Assembly: GCF_900109495.1 (NCBI RefSeq)
Contig: NZ_FOAA01000020.1
Coordinates: 1 to 63,805, forward strand
Source of the DNA: Ectothiorhodospira marina
GTDB taxonomy: Bacteria > Pseudomonadota > Gammaproteobacteria > Ectothiorhodospirales > Ectothiorhodospiraceae
Direction: 5' to 3'
DNA: 63,805 nucleotides
Part shown: positions 9,168 to 19,091 of the stretch, one piece after another
How the letters are laid out: every line of letters starts with the position of its first letter
Position numbering within the stretch: position 1 is the stretch's first letter
The notes under the pieces: generated by a model
What the model was told of the DNA's origin: nothing
Seen by the model: the letters and a program-made list of their open reading frames with translations, nothing else
Databases searched by the model: none
Position numbers and translations under genes: made by a program

Positions 9168-9860
9168 ATGAACGACAAAGGCACACCCAGCACACTTGTC
9201 GGCATCCTGGTCTATGACCAGGTAGAGGTTCTGGACTTTGCGGGTCCTTTCGAGGTGTTCTCCACCACGCGCCTGGACGAGGCCCGGCGGGCCGAAACCG
9301 ACTCACCCTTCGATATTCGCCTTATCGCGGAGCACAAGCAGGTGATCACCACGGCCGGGGGCATGATGGTGGTTCCCCATCATGATTTCGACGATTGCCC
9401 GGACCTGAATATCCTGGTGGTCCCTGGCGGGCGGGGAGCCCGCCGGGAAATCAGCAACATTCGTCTCATGGAGTGGTTACGGGAGCAATCCGATGGGTTG
9501 TCCCTGCTGGCCGGCGTATGCACCGGATCCATGCTGCTGGGGCAGGCGGGTCTGCTGGAAGGGCTTCGCGCCACCACTCACTGGCGCTCACTGGAATGGA
9601 TGCGAGAATATTTCCCGGATGTCATGGTGGTGGAGGATGAATTCGTGGTGGATGCCGGCTCGGTGATCACCTCGGCGGGCATCTCCGCGGGCATCGATAT
9701 GGCCCTGCAACTGGTGCTACGTTTCCACGGCCAGGAGGTGGCCCGCGCCGCTGCCCGTTACATGGAATATCCTTTCCCGGAAAACAGTCGACGCAGGATG
9801 GTGCAGGACATCAAGGATGCCGCTGAACGGTCGCAGCAGACCCAGGACGTCCCCTCGTAG
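9168..9860 (+). CDS. DJ-1/PfpI family protein, isonitrile-hydratase-like
   Basis: A 230-residue protein with the type 1 glutamine amidotransferase-like fold. Visible elements are GILVYDQVEVLDFAGPFEVFS, VVPGGRGAR, the nucleophile elbow AGVCTGSMLLGQAGLLEG and RATTHWRSLEWM. Order and spacing resemble isonitrile hydratase (InhA) and the N-terminal domain of GlxA/FtrA regulators, but there is no AraC-type DNA-binding domain. The ATG at 9168 with AAGGAA 7 bp upstream is preferred over longer starts. The substrate is unknown. Confidence 0.8.
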   Translation: MNDKGTPSTLVGILVYDQVEVLDFAGPFEVFSTTRLDEARRAETDSPFDIRLIAEHKQVITTAGGMMVVPHHDFDDCPDLNILVVPGGRGARREISNIRLMEWLREQSDGLSLLAGVCTGSMLLGQAGLLEGLRATTHWRSLEWMREYFPDVMVVEDEFVVDAGSVITSAGISAGIDMALQLVLRFHGQEVARAAARYMEYPFPENSRRRMVQDIKDAAERSQQTQDVPS

Positions 9861-9908
9861 GGTTTTGAAGCACGCACCACCTCCGAATGCCCTCGGCTCC
9901 CGGTGATC

Positions 9909-12233
9909 CTAACTTGGTCTCTGGGGGGAGATGTCGTAGCGCCGCTCACCCTCGCGCTTCTCGTACTGATTGGCATCCACCACCGCCAGGGCCGTCATGT
10001 TCACCAGCCGGCGCACCGAGGCCGTTTCGGTGAGGATATGCACCGGACGGGCAGCCCCGAGCAAGATCGGGCCCACACTGACGCCCTCGCCACTGGAGGC
10101 CTTGAGCAGATTGAAGGCAATGTTGGCAGCATCCATATTGGGCATCACCAGCAGGTTGGCCTCGCCCTTGAGGCGACAATGCTGGAACAGGCGACTGCGG
10201 ATTTCCTCCTTGAGGGCAGCATCGGCATGCATCTCGCCGTCCACCTCCAGGTTTGGGTCCATGCGCTCCAGGATGTCCCGGGCCCGGCTCATCTTGCGAG
10301 CGGTTTCCGATTCCACGCTGCCAAAATTGGAATGAGAAACCAGAGCCACCTTGGGGGTCAGGCCGAAATTGCGCACCTCTTCGGCAGCCATCAGGGTAAT
10401 CTCTGCCAGGGTCTGGGCATCCGGATTCTCGTTGACATAGGTATCACAGATGAACAGGGTGCGACGAGGCAGCATCAGCAGGTTCATGGTGGCGAAGTTT
10501 CGCACCTCCGGGGCCAGACCAATGACATCGCTGACATGCTTGAGATGATAGGCATGCTGACCCACCAGACCACAGATCATGGCATCCGCCGCGCCGTGGC
10601 GCACCAGCATGCTGCCGATCAGGGTGTTGTTGCTGCGGATGCGGTGCTTGGCCACATCGGGTGTCACGCCACGGCGCCCCATGATGCCGTGATAATCCGA
10701 CCAGAAGTCCCGGAAGCGGGGATCGGAATCGGGGTTGATCAGTTCGAAATCCTTCCCGGGCGTCAAATGCAGGCCAATCCGCTCGATGCGTGATTGAATC
10801 ACCTCGGGACGACCGATGACCACCGGCAGCGCCAGTCCTTCCTCGAGCACTGTCTGCACAGCCCGCAGCACCCGCTCGTCCTCGCCCTCCGGGTAGATCA
10901 CCCGGCGCGGCGCGGCCTTGGCGGCTGCAAACACCGGCTTCATGACAAAACCGGACTGATAAACAAAATTATTCAGGTGATCCCGATAGGTCCACAACTC
11001 CTCGATGGGGGCCGTGGCCACCCCCGAATCCATGGCCGCTTTGGCCACCATGGGGGCGATCTTGACGATCAGTCGGGGATCAAAGGGTTTGGGGATCAGA
11101 TAAGAGGGCCCGAAGCGCAGGCCTTCATCCCCGTAAGCCTTGGCCACCACCTCGGAAGGTTCGGCGCGAGCCAGTTCCGCCAGGGCCTTGACCGCCGCCA
11201 CCTTCATCTCATCCGTGATGGTGCGGGCCCCCACATCCAGAGCCCCCCGGAAGATGAAGGGGAAACACAGGACATTGTTTACCTGGTTGGGATAATCAGA
11301 ACGGCCCGTGGCCATCATGGCATCCTGGCGCACCTCCAGAACCTCCTCGGGAAGAATTTCGGGATCCGGGTTGGCCAGGGCCATGATCAATGGGTTGGGC
11401 GCCATCCGCGCCACCATGTCCTTTTTGAGGACGCCTCCGGCGGAGAGCCCCAGAAAGATATCGGCACCCTCCATCACCTCACCCAGGCCGCGGGCATCAG
11501 TGGCCTGGGCATAACGCTGCTTGATGGTATCCATCTCTTCAGGGCGGCCCTTGTAGAGCACACCATGAATGTCAGTGACCCAGATGTTGCTCAGAGGCAA
11601 CCCCAGGGTGACCAGTAGATCCAGGCAGGCGAGGGCGGCGGCACCGGCGCCGGACGTCACCAGTTTAACGTTGCTCAAATCCTTGCCCGAGAGTTGCATG
11701 GCATTGATCACCGCTGCTGCCACAACAATAGCGGTGCCATGCTGATCGTCGTGGAAGACCGGAATATTCATGCGCTCGCGTAGACGGCTTTCGATATAAA
11801 AACACTCCGGCGCCTTGATGTCTTCCAGATTGATTCCCCCAAAGGTGGGCTCCATGGCCGCAATGATGTCCACCAGCTTGTCCGGGTTGTTCTCATTCAA
11901 CTCGATATCGAACACGTCGATATTGGCAAATTTCTTGAAAAGTACCGCCTTGCCTTCCATGACCGGCTTGGCAGCCAAGGGCCCCACAGCCCCCAGACCC
12001 AGTACTGCGGTGCCATTGGTGACCACGCCCACCAGGTTCGCCCGAGCGGTCAGTCTGCCGGCCTCGCTGGGATCAGCGGCAATGGCCCGGGAAGCCGCTG
12101 CCACACCGGGGGAGTAGGCCAGGGCCAGATCCCGTTGGTTGGTCAGCCCCTTGGTGGGCACCACGGAGATCTTTCCGGGGGTAGGGTAGATGTGGTAATC
12201 GAGTGCAGCCTGGTCGAGCGAGGTCTTATCCAT
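9909..12233 (-). CDS. maeB: NADP-dependent malic enzyme with phosphotransacetylase-like domain
   Basis: MaeB decarboxylates malate to pyruvate with NADP reduction. The 774-residue chain has the malic enzyme domain first (about 1-430: [20 protein letters not shown]-type region, [29 protein letters not shown]). A C-terminal phosphate acetyltransferase-like domain follows (about 440-774: [29 protein letters not shown]-like region, [16 protein letters not shown]). In this enzyme class the latter is regulatory (acetyl-CoA sensing). The ATG at 12231-12233 (MDKTSLDQ) is the start, with AGGGA upstream. Confidence 0.95.
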   Translation of the reverse strand: MDKTSLDQAALDYHIYPTPGKISVVPTKGLTNQRDLALAYSPGVAAASRAIAADPSEAGRLTARANLVGVVTNGTAVLGLGAVGPLAAKPVMEGKAVLFKKFANIDVFDIELNENNPDKLVDIIAAMEPTFGGINLEDIKAPECFYIESRLRERMNIPVFHDDQHGTAIVVAAAVINAMQLSGKDLSNVKLVTSGAGAAALACLDLLVTLGLPLSNIWVTDIHGVLYKGRPEEMDTIKQRYAQATDARGLGEVMEGADIFLGLSAGGVLKKDMVARMAPNPLIMALANPDPEILPEEVLEVRQDAMMATGRSDYPNQVNNVLCFPFIFRGALDVGARTITDEMKVAAVKALAELARAEPSEVVAKAYGDEGLRFGPSYLIPKPFDPRLIVKIAPMVAKAAMDSGVATAPIEELWTYRDHLNNFVYQSGFVMKPVFAAAKAAPRRVIYPEGEDERVLRAVQTVLEEGLALPVVIGRPEVIQSRIERIGLHLTPGKDFELINPDSDPRFRDFWSDYHGIMGRRGVTPDVAKHRIRSNNTLIGSMLVRHGAADAMICGLVGQHAYHLKHVSDVIGLAPEVRNFATMNLLMLPRRTLFICDTYVNENPDAQTLAEITLMAAEEVRNFGLTPKVALVSHSNFGSVESETARKMSRARDILERMDPNLEVDGEMHADAALKEEIRSRLFQHCRLKGEANLLVMPNMDAANIAFNLLKASSGEGVSVGPILLGAARPVHILTETASVRRLVNMTALAVVDANQYEKREGERRYDISPQRPS

Positions 12234-12334
12234 GGTTCCCTTTGGTCTCCGGGGGCTTGGATCGTGGATCAATGGGGAGTGTATTATGGGCATTTACAGA
12301 CATTCCCGCATCCAAGTTGCGACAGGGGGCAGCC

Positions 12335-13111
12335 ATGCCAGGACGAAAAAAGGGTTGGACGGTCATCACCGGAGCGGGCAGCGGGATGGGCAGAGCCCTG
12401 ACCTGGGATCTGGTGAGTCGCGGGGGGCGAGTGATCGCCGTGGGTCGTCGGGCAGAGGCCCTGGAAGAAACGCGTGCCAAGGCACCGGAGGCCATCGAAG
12501 TGGTCGTGGCCGATGTCGCCACACCGGCGGGTCGTGACGCAGTTGCCCTGGCAGCCGCCGCGCAAGGCACCATTCACGCGGTGGTTCATAACGCCGCCGT
12601 ACTGGATCCCGTGGGCCCCTTGAATGAGGTCAGCCTGGACGATTGGCGTTACCAGCAGGCAGTGAATGTGGAAGGCCCGCTATTTCTCACCCAAGCGCTG
12701 CTGCAATACCTGTCCAAGAATGGGCGAATCCTGCAGGTCTCGTCGGGTGCCGCCCACCGCAGTCTGCCTGGTTGGGGCGGTTACTGCGTTTCAAAAGCGG
12801 CCCTCTACATGCTGTATCAATGCCTGCGTGAGGAGTGGGTCAGTCAGGGCATCCACGTGGGCAGCGTTCGCCCGGGCGTCGTGGATACCCCCATGCAGAC
12901 ACAGATCCGCGAGACCGACGCGCAACGTTTCCCGGGTGTGGAACGGTTCCGACGCCTGAAGGCCGAAGGTCAGCTCCAGCCACCGGAGCGGGTGGCCGAC
13001 TTCATGAGCTGGATCCTGCTGGAAACGGGAGACAAACAATTCTCCCAAGAGGAATGGGATATCGAAAACGAATCCCAGACCCGGCTTTGGAAGGATACGC
13101 GGCAGGTATAG
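12335..13111 (+). CDS. SDR family NAD(P)-dependent oxidoreductase
   Basis: A 258-residue classical short-chain dehydrogenase. It has the nucleotide-binding TGAGSGMGRAL, VHNAAVLDP (NNAG-like), the catalytic Ser in LQVSSGAAHRS and the Y-x3-K in YCVSKAAL, followed by VRPGVVDTPMQ. It resembles sepiapterin-reductase/benzil-reductase-like SDRs, but the substrate cannot be told. The ATG at 12335 follows a G-rich Shine-Dalgarno sequence. It is divergent from maeB across a 101 bp gap. Confidence 0.85.
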   Translation: MPGRKKGWTVITGAGSGMGRALTWDLVSRGGRVIAVGRRAEALEETRAKAPEAIEVVVADVATPAGRDAVALAAAAQGTIHAVVHNAAVLDPVGPLNEVSLDDWRYQQAVNVEGPLFLTQALLQYLSKNGRILQVSSGAAHRSLPGWGGYCVSKAALYMLYQCLREEWVSQGIHVGSVRPGVVDTPMQTQIRETDAQRFPGVERFRRLKAEGQLQPPERVADFMSWILLETGDKQFSQEEWDIENESQTRLWKDTRQV

Positions 13112-13336
13112 CGGGTTTGATGAGGGACACCGCCCCCAGCACTTGCTGATATCGCGGCTTCTGCCTGTAAGAGGGGCCTTTTGGTGAAGGGCTGAGATTT
13201 TCCCTTGGCCGGGGGACAGGCAGTCCCACAGGGCATTGCCCGCCAACGGCATTATTTAACATAATATACATTATGCGAACCAAGATATTCCGAAGCGGCA
13301 CTGTCCTGTCCGACCTGACAAGATCCTGAAGAACTC

Positions 13337-13425
13337 CTGTGGGAGCGGCCCTCGGCCGCGAAAGACGGCGGGCACAAAGGCAGACCAAGGTGCCCACCCA
13401 TTCGCGGGCAGGCCCGCTCCCACAG
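13337..13425. repeat. REPIN: inverted pair of family A REP hairpins
   Basis: A plus-oriented REP (13337-13362, TGTGGGAGCGGCC...GGCCGCGAA) and an inverted partner (13399-13425, TTCGCGGGC...GCTCCCACA) face each other across about 36 bp. The GGAG-containing head before the hairpin is the feature RAYT transposases recognise in other genera. This class is well known from Pseudomonas. Other copies in the window are at 30742, 32607 and 32813. Confidence 0.85.
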
Positions 13426-13469
13426 ACCCCCACACCAGGCATCCTGCAAACAGCGCCCCCACAGTGTCC

Positions 13470-13588
13470 GGTCAGTCTCCGGGGGTGGATTCCTTACAGC
13501 GGGACGCCGTGAATACGTCCATGTAGGCTCTGCAGCCGCTTCCTGCGGCTGAAGCCCGCTTACAGGAATCCACCCCCGGAGACTGACC
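13470..13588. repeat. Family D long-armed inverted repeat, copy 1
   Basis: Perfect 25 bp arms (13470-13494 and 13564-13588) enclose a centre with GCGGGACGCCGTGAATAC and a smaller GCAGCCGC/GCGGCTG hairpin. The same centre recurs in copy 2 at 32675-32790. It has no coding capacity I believe, and it lies 45 bp after a family A REPIN. The 539 bp gap between the SDR gene and bioA otherwise holds nothing I recognise. Confidence 0.8.
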
Positions 13589-13650
13589 TCCACCCCGAAC
13601 CAAAACGAAGCCACCCACAGAGGCCACCCAGGCACCCAGGCAAAAATCAC

Positions 13651-15006
13651 TCAACCAGCAGCGGTCGCCAGATCAATTCCCTCAGCCATCACCTCAGCCA
13701 GAAACCGGATCTGCTCCTCCGTGATCACATAAGGCGGCATCATGTAGGCCACGTTCCCCAAAGGTCGCAGCAAGGCACCACGCTTCAGGGCATGCTGATA
13801 GGCAATCAGCCCGCGACGCTCCTGCCAGGGATACGGCTCCCGGGTGGTCTTGTCCTTGACCATCTCAACGGCAGCGATCATGCCGTGCTGACGCACATCC
13901 GCCACATGGGGATGATCCGCCAGCGGCGCCAGAGACTCCCGGATCACCTGCGCCAGGCGCCGGTTATTCCCCAGCACATCCTCACGCTCGAACAGATCCA
14001 GCGTCGCCAGTGCCGCCGTACAAGCCAGCGGGTTAGCCGTGTAGGAATGGGAATGCAAAAAAGCGTTCAACTTGGTGTAGTCATCGTAAAAGGCCTGGTA
14101 CACCGTATCGTTGGTCAACACCACCGAAAGCGGCAGATAGCCCCCGGTCAGCCCCTTGGACAAACACATGAAATCCGGCGTGATGTCCGCCTGCTCGCAG
14201 GCGAACATCGTCCCCGTGCGCCCGAAACCCACGGCGATCTCATCGGCGATCAGATGCACCCCATGCCGATCACAGGCCTCACGCAACAGCTCCAGATAAC
14301 GGGGATGGTACATGCGCATATGGCCGGCACACTGCACCAACGGCTCGATGATCACGGCACAGGTCTCATGGGCATGGCGCGCCAGGGTCTCCTCCATGGC
14401 CTGAAAGCGACGCTCGGCCACCTGCTCGCAGGTCTCACCCGGTTCCCGCTCATAGCAGTCCGGCGCCGCCACCGGGATGGGTTCCATGAGCAACGGACCA
14501 TAGGTGGCCTTGTAAAGCGGCACATCGCCGACCGCCAGGGCCCCCAGGGTCTCACCATGGTAACTGTTGGTCAGGCAGATGAATCGCGTCTTGCCCCCCT
14601 GCCCTGTGTTGAGCCAGTAATGAAAGCTCATCTTCAGGGCCACCTCCACCGCAGCCGAACCGCTGTCGGCATAAAAACAGCGACTCAGGCCCGGGGGCGT
14701 GATCTCCACCAGGCGCTCGGAGAGCTTCACCACCGGCTCATGACTGAAACCAGCCAGGATCACATGCTCCAGTTGATCCAGCTGGTCCCGGATGGCCTGG
14801 TTGATCACTGGATTGGCGTGGCCAAACAGGTTCACCCACCAGGAACTGACGGCATCGATGTAACGATTCCCGTCAAAATCCTCCAGCCAGACCCCCTCCC
14901 CACGCCGAATGGGGGTCAACGGGAGATGCTCGTGATCCTTCATCTGCGTGCACGGATGCCAGACCACTGCCAGATCGCGTTGCTTGATGGTTTCGTTGTT
15001 CATCAT
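13651..15006 (-). CDS. bioA: Adenosylmethionine-8-amino-7-oxononanoate aminotransferase
   Basis: BioA converts KAPA to DAPA in biotin synthesis, using SAM as amino donor and PLP as cofactor. Signatures are WHPCTQMKDHE near the N-terminus, the SSWWVNLFGHANP substrate-binding segment, HSYTANPLACTAA, and the PLP lysine in CLSKGLTGGYLPLS (near residue 282). At 451 residues it is slightly longer than E. coli BioA. Two adjacent ATGs (15001-15006) are possible starts. It stands alone, with no bioBFCD neighbours, downstream of kamA on the same strand. Confidence 0.93.
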   Translation of the reverse strand: MMNNETIKQRDLAVVWHPCTQMKDHEHLPLTPIRRGEGVWLEDFDGNRYIDAVSSWWVNLFGHANPVINQAIRDQLDQLEHVILAGFSHEPVVKLSERLVEITPPGLSRCFYADSGSAAVEVALKMSFHYWLNTGQGGKTRFICLTNSYHGETLGALAVGDVPLYKATYGPLLMEPIPVAAPDCYEREPGETCEQVAERRFQAMEETLARHAHETCAVIIEPLVQCAGHMRMYHPRYLELLREACDRHGVHLIADEIAVGFGRTGTMFACEQADITPDFMCLSKGLTGGYLPLSVVLTNDTVYQAFYDDYTKLNAFLHSHSYTANPLACTAALATLDLFEREDVLGNNRRLAQVIRESLAPLADHPHVADVRQHGMIAAVEMVKDKTTREPYPWQERRGLIAYQHALKRGALLRPLGNVAYMMPPYVITEEQIRFLAEVMAEGIDLATAAG

Positions 15007-15031
15007 TTCACCATGGTGCCAAAACCAGAAA

Positions 15032-15053
15032 GGGCCGCGATTGCTCGCGGCCC
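15032..15053 (-). terminator. Probable terminator after kamA
   Basis: GGGCCGCG (15032-15039) pairs with CGCGGCCC (15046-15053). Read on the minus strand the stem is followed by TTTCTGGTTTT. It lies between the kamA stop and the bioA start, and would separate the two genes or attenuate into bioA. Confidence 0.65.
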
Positions 15054-15100
15054 TGCCCTTACCTGCTCCTGTCCGGGAAAGCTGACGGTCCTCATCAGGC

Positions 15101-16459
15101 CTACCCGGCCTGCATGGCCTCGTACTCATCTTCGAAGAAGAATTTCTCCTCGCCGAAGGCCGGCTTGAGATGATTCAGCCAGGTGGCCTCTTCATCATAG
15201 CGGGCAAAGAACGGGCGCTGTACCCACTCCGGATTACGGCCCTGGATGAAGCGCAGCACGAACACCTTCTCGCCGTGAATCTCGGTCACACCCTGGATTT
15301 CCACCTTACCGGGGCCGGCACTCATGGAAGGTCCGCGGGCCGTTCGACCCAGGCCGGACACCTGCTTCATGGCATCCCGGTAGATCTCCCAGGCACGGGC
15401 CAACGGCACCTCGAAATAGCGACGCGCTCCGGTATCCCGCTCGGCAAACATGTAATACGGAATGATGCCCAGGCGCACCTGGTTCTCCCACATGCGCGCC
15501 CATACAGCCGGGTCGTCATTGATATGCGCCAGCAGCGGCCCCTGGCTGCGGATTTCGGCGCCGGTGGCACGCAGACGACGGATGGCCTCGCGCGCCATGG
15601 GGGTTTCCATTTCCCGCCAATGATTGTAATGCGCCATGATGGCGACATGCTTGCCCGCCTTTACCAGGCGTTCCAGCAACATGACCAGGTCGTCGGCATC
15701 GGCGTCGCTCACAAAGCGATGGGGCCAGAAAGTCAGCGCCTTGGTGCCAATGCGCACAGTCTGCACATGCTCAAACTCGGGCCCCATCAACGGTTCCAGA
15801 TACTGGGCCAGATGCTTGGTCTTCATCACCATCGGGTCGCCACCGGTGATCAGGATATCGCTCACCTCGGGGTTGACACGCAGATATCCCAGCATGTCGC
15901 TGGCCTGATTGGAGGCAATGCGCAGACTCTTGTCACCCACGAACTGTGCCCAGCGGAAGCAGAAGGTGCAGTAGGCATGGCAGGTCTGCCCCTGGCTGGG
16001 GAAGAACAGCACCGTCTCGCGGTACTTATGCTGCAGGCCCTGCAGCGGTTCCCCGTCCAGTTCCGGGCGGTTCATCTCCATCTGCCCCGCCGGATGCGGG
16101 TTCAATTCATCGCGCAGCTGGCGTGCCAAGGCCACGATCTCGGTGCGATCAGCGCCGCGACGATGCAGCTCGGCCATGCGATCAAAGGCTTCAGGCTCCA
16201 GCATATCGCGCTGCGGGAAGGTCAATTGGTAGATCGGGTCATTGGGGACCTGATCCCAGTCGATCAATTCCTCTATGATGTACTCATTGACACGAAACGG
16301 CAGAACACTGGCCACCACTTTCATCTCGAAGCGGCACTCGTCGGACAGACGATCCAGGGCCGGAATCTGGTCAAGATTACGGTCGGTGAAGACTTTGAAG
16401 GCTCGGGCTTCGATCTCCCGCAATTCTTCGTGTCGATAAAAGTTGAGGACAGAATTCAT
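15101..16459 (-). CDS. KamA-family radical SAM protein (lysine 2,3-aminomutase-like)
   Basis: The 452-residue protein carries the radical SAM cluster motif as CHAYCTFC (C-x3-C-x2-C, near residue 160), followed by FRWAQF. It also has ILITGGDPMVM and a late IPYYMFAERDTGARRYFEVPL region matching the PLP-dependent KamA fold. Classical lysine 2,3-aminomutase and EpmB have different residues round the cysteines and different lengths (about 416 and 340). The subfamily may therefore act on another amino acid or a protein target. No beta-lysine acetyltransferase (ablB) is adjacent. The ATG at 16457-16459 has GGAGG 5 bp upstream. Confidence 0.8.
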   Translation of the reverse strand: MNSVLNFYRHEELREIEARAFKVFTDRNLDQIPALDRLSDECRFEMKVVASVLPFRVNEYIIEELIDWDQVPNDPIYQLTFPQRDMLEPEAFDRMAELHRRGADRTEIVALARQLRDELNPHPAGQMEMNRPELDGEPLQGLQHKYRETVLFFPSQGQTCHAYCTFCFRWAQFVGDKSLRIASNQASDMLGYLRVNPEVSDILITGGDPMVMKTKHLAQYLEPLMGPEFEHVQTVRIGTKALTFWPHRFVSDADADDLVMLLERLVKAGKHVAIMAHYNHWREMETPMAREAIRRLRATGAEIRSQGPLLAHINDDPAVWARMWENQVRLGIIPYYMFAERDTGARRYFEVPLARAWEIYRDAMKQVSGLGRTARGPSMSAGPGKVEIQGVTEIHGEKVFVLRFIQGRNPEWVQRPFFARYDEEATWLNHLKPAFGEEKFFFEDEYEAMQAG

Positions 16460-16562
16460 AGACGCCTCCGATTCTGTGATCAGATCAAGATGCAAAAGGG
16501 AATCTTGGATCCAGCGTGACGAAGAACGGGCGCCGCAGGCGTGCCAGCCCTGCTCTCCGAGG

Positions 16563-16584
16563 AGGCCGCGCATGAAGGCGGCCT
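16563..16584. other. Hairpin in the kamA/aminotransferase divergent region
   Basis: AGGCCGC and GCGGCCT arms flank an 8 bp loop. It lies about 100 bp upstream of kamA in the 297 bp divergent region, whose remainder (16600-16680) is AT-rich and probably holds the promoters. Function unknown. Confidence 0.35.
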
Positions 16585-16756
16585 AGATGGCAAAATTCTA
16601 AGGGGGCAAAGCTTTTCGAATATAACAAACACTCATCCAAAAACGCAAACCACCCCAAAAGAGTTCCAGTTCCATCACCGCCCTTCAAGGCAACCTGAAA
16701 AGCCTGCGGGGCCTGATCGACAGCCTGGCAACCCCTACCTCGTCATAAGGATGAAC

Positions 16757-17872
16757 ATGCACCCGGAATTCCCTCTGGCCAACGACATCCTGCACCTGAA
16801 CCATGCCGCTGTGGGCCCATGGCCTGTGCGAACCCAGCGTGCCGTGGCCAGTTTTGCCGTGGAGAACACGCAGCAGGGTTCACGCCATTACCTGCAGTGG
16901 CTCAAGGTGGAAAAACGCCTGCGGGAGCGGCTGCAGCGACTGATCCATGCCCCGTCCGTGGACGACATCGGCCTGCTCAAGAACACCTCCGAGGCCCTGT
17001 CCGTGGTGGCCCATGGCCTGCCCTGGCAAGCCGGGGAGAACGTGGTCTGCCCGCTGCAGGAATTCCCCTCCAACCGCATCGTCTGGCAGTCACTGGAGCG
17101 ACTCGGGGTGAAAACCCGGCTGGTGGACCTGTCAAGGGTATCCGACCCGGAGGCAGCCTTGCTGGGTGCCATGGACCGGCGTACGCGCCTGCTCAGCGTG
17201 AGCGCCGTGCAATATGCCAGCGGCCTGCGCATGGACCTGAACCGTTTGGGCGGCGCCTGCCGCAACCGGGGCGTACTGTTCTGCGTGGATGCCATCCAGC
17301 AGCTGGGCGCCCTGCCCCTGGATGTACAGGCCTGCCAGGCCGATTTTCTGGCCGCCGATGCCCATAAATGGCTCCTGGGGCCCGAAGGCATCGCCGTGTT
17401 CTATTGCGCCGAACGCCTGCGGGATCAACTCACGCTACAACAGTTCGGCTGGCACATGGTGGAAGACATGGGCAATTTTGATCGCCTGGACTGGGAGCCG
17501 GCCCGCTCCGCCCGGCGTTTTGAATGCGGCAGCCCCAACATGCTGGGCATCCATGCCCTGGAGGCCAGCCTGTCACTGTTCGAGGAAACGGGTATGGAGT
17601 TTGTGGCCGATGCCCTGTCACGCAACGTGGAATACCTCATCGACCTGCTACGAGCCAGCAAGTTTGACGTGTATTCACCAGTGCAGGCAGATCGTCGGGC
17701 GGGCATTGTCACCTTCGGACGCCAAGGCATGGATACCCAGAAGACCTACCAGAAACTGATGGAAGAAGGTGTCCTGTGCGCACTGCGTGGTGGCGGGATC
17801 CGGTTCTCCCCGCATTTCCATACCCGCACCGGCGACCTGGAGCGGGCCGTGGAGCACGCAACCGGGATCTGA
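16757..17872 (+). CDS. Class V aminotransferase / cysteine-desulfurase-like PLP enzyme
   Basis: A 371-residue aminotransferase class V protein. It has LNHAAVGPWPVRTQ at the N-terminus, LLKNTSEALSVVAHGL, FCVDAIQQLGALPLDV and the PLP lysine in FLAADAHKWLLGPEG (near residue 202). This pattern fits the SufS/isopenicillin-epimerase-like branch, but I see no active-site Cys loop I would trust as a desulfurase. The ATG at 16757 is favoured because AAGGA sits 5 bp upstream; one at 16751 is in frame but too close. It ends 4 bp before the convergent tatD gene. Confidence 0.82.
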   Translation: MHPEFPLANDILHLNHAAVGPWPVRTQRAVASFAVENTQQGSRHYLQWLKVEKRLRERLQRLIHAPSVDDIGLLKNTSEALSVVAHGLPWQAGENVVCPLQEFPSNRIVWQSLERLGVKTRLVDLSRVSDPEAALLGAMDRRTRLLSVSAVQYASGLRMDLNRLGGACRNRGVLFCVDAIQQLGALPLDVQACQADFLAADAHKWLLGPEGIAVFYCAERLRDQLTLQQFGWHMVEDMGNFDRLDWEPARSARRFECGSPNMLGIHALEASLSLFEETGMEFVADALSRNVEYLIDLLRASKFDVYSPVQADRRAGIVTFGRQGMDTQKTYQKLMEEGVLCALRGGGIRFSPHFHTRTGDLERAVEHATGI

Positions 17873-17876
17873 GCCC

Positions 17877-18692
17877 TCAGGCTCCACCGGCGCCAGACAG
17901 CGACCGGGGGGCGCCATGTTCCGGCTCGCCGAACAGGCGCCGGTAGTTGGCTGTGGTCTGTTCCGCCACGCGCTCCAGGGTGACGCCCCGCACCTCCGCC
18001 ACACACTCAGCCACATGACGCACCCAGGCCGGGTGATTGGTCTTGCCCCGGTAGGGGACCGGTGCCAGATAGGGCGCATCCGTCTCCACCAGCAAGCGAT
18101 CATCGGGAACCTGGCGGGCCACATCGCGCAGGGACTGGGCATTGCGAAAGGTGACGATGCCGGAAAACGACACATACAGGCCCAGATCCAGACCAGCGCG
18201 GGCCATGCCCCAGTCCTCAGTGAAGCAGTGCAGCACGCCGCCCGCGTCCTGGACGCCCTCCGCTTGCAGGATGTCCAGGGTGTCCCGACGTGCGTCCCGG
18301 GTATGGATGATCACCGGCTTGCCGGCGACCCGGGCAGCACGTATGTGGCGACGGAAACGCTCCCGCTGCCACTCCAGATCCCCTTCATTATAGTGATAAT
18401 CCAGCCCCGTCTCGCCGATGGCCACCACACCCGGGTCATGAGCCATGGTCACCAACTCCTCCTCGCTGGGTTCATGCCCCTCCCGGGCACTGGGATGCAC
18501 CCCCACCGAGCAGGATACCTGCTCATAACGGGCGGCCAGTTCCTTCACCTGGGCATAATTGTCCATATCGATGCACACGCACAGCATGTGATCCACGCCT
18601 GCCTCGGCAGCCGCTTGCATCATGCGGTCCCTGTCGCCGTCAAAGGGCTTGAGGTCAATGCGGTCCAGGTGACAATGGGAGTCGATCAGCAA
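17877..18692 (-). CDS. TatD family metal-dependent hydrolase (YcfH-like)
   Basis: A 271-residue TIM-barrel deoxyribonuclease-like hydrolase. Metal ligands are visible in DSHCHLD, IGETGLDYHY, VIIHTRDARRD, LHCFTED and VETDAPYLAP. YcfH homologues commonly follow holB and pilZ, as here. TatD proteins act as 3'-5' exonucleases or D-aminoacyl-tRNA/DNA quality-control enzymes; the role of this paralogue is not fixed. It is the last gene of the fab-tmk-holB cluster. Confidence 0.9.
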   Translation of the reverse strand: MLIDSHCHLDRIDLKPFDGDRDRMMQAAAEAGVDHMLCVCIDMDNYAQVKELAARYEQVSCSVGVHPSAREGHEPSEEELVTMAHDPGVVAIGETGLDYHYNEGDLEWQRERFRRHIRAARVAGKPVIIHTRDARRDTLDILQAEGVQDAGGVLHCFTEDWGMARAGLDLGLYVSFSGIVTFRNAQSLRDVARQVPDDRLLVETDAPYLAPVPYRGKTNHPAWVRHVAECVAEVRGVTLERVAEQTTANYRRLFGEPEHGAPRSLSGAGGA

Positions 18693-18703
18693 AGTGCAGC
18701 ATC

Positions 18704-19045
18704 CTACATGGTGTGGGTGGGACGATCGGCCTGCAGGGTGCCCCCCAGCAGACCCTCGATCTTGTTGCGGGTGGCGCCGTTGTCCTGTTCGTTGAACTGC
18801 ACGCCAATGCCGGGAGTTCGGTTGCCCTGGGCACGCGGCGGCGTGATCCAGATGATCCGGCCCGCCACCGGCAGACGTTCACGCTCCTCCATCAGGGTGA
18901 GCAGCATGAAGACCTCATCTCCCAGCTTGTAGGGCTTTTGCGTGGGGATGAACAGGCCGCCATTCTTCACGAACGGCATATAAGCGGAGTACAACGAGTT
19001 CTTGTCCTTGATGGACAACGAGAGGATACCTTGCCCTGGTGCCAC
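18704..19045 (-). CDS. pilZ: PilZ domain protein, type IV pilus assembly type
   Basis: A 113-residue protein closely matching the founding PilZ: ILSLSIKDKNSLYSAYMPFV, NGGLFIPT, YKLGDEVFMLL and a C-terminal TLQADRPTHTM. Members of this subgroup usually do not bind c-di-GMP themselves but are needed for type IV pilus biogenesis. A GTG start with GGGGAG 6 bp upstream gives this length. It lies 46 bp after holB and 11 bp before tatD, the usual order. Confidence 0.92.
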   Translation of the reverse strand: MAPGQGILSLSIKDKNSLYSAYMPFVKNGGLFIPTQKPYKLGDEVFMLLTLMEERERLPVAGRIIWITPPRAQGNRTPGIGVQFNEQDNGATRNKIEGLLGGTLQADRPTHTM

Positions 19046-19091
19046 GACGGTCTCCCCGGTCAGGCCTGGCTGGCAGGCAATGCGTGAGGGT

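Noticed and set aside
13792-16519. Two long plus-strand open frames antisense to bioA and kamA
   Set aside because: Composition artefacts opposite genes with clear catalytic motifs; no Shine-Dalgarno sequence or recognisable domain.
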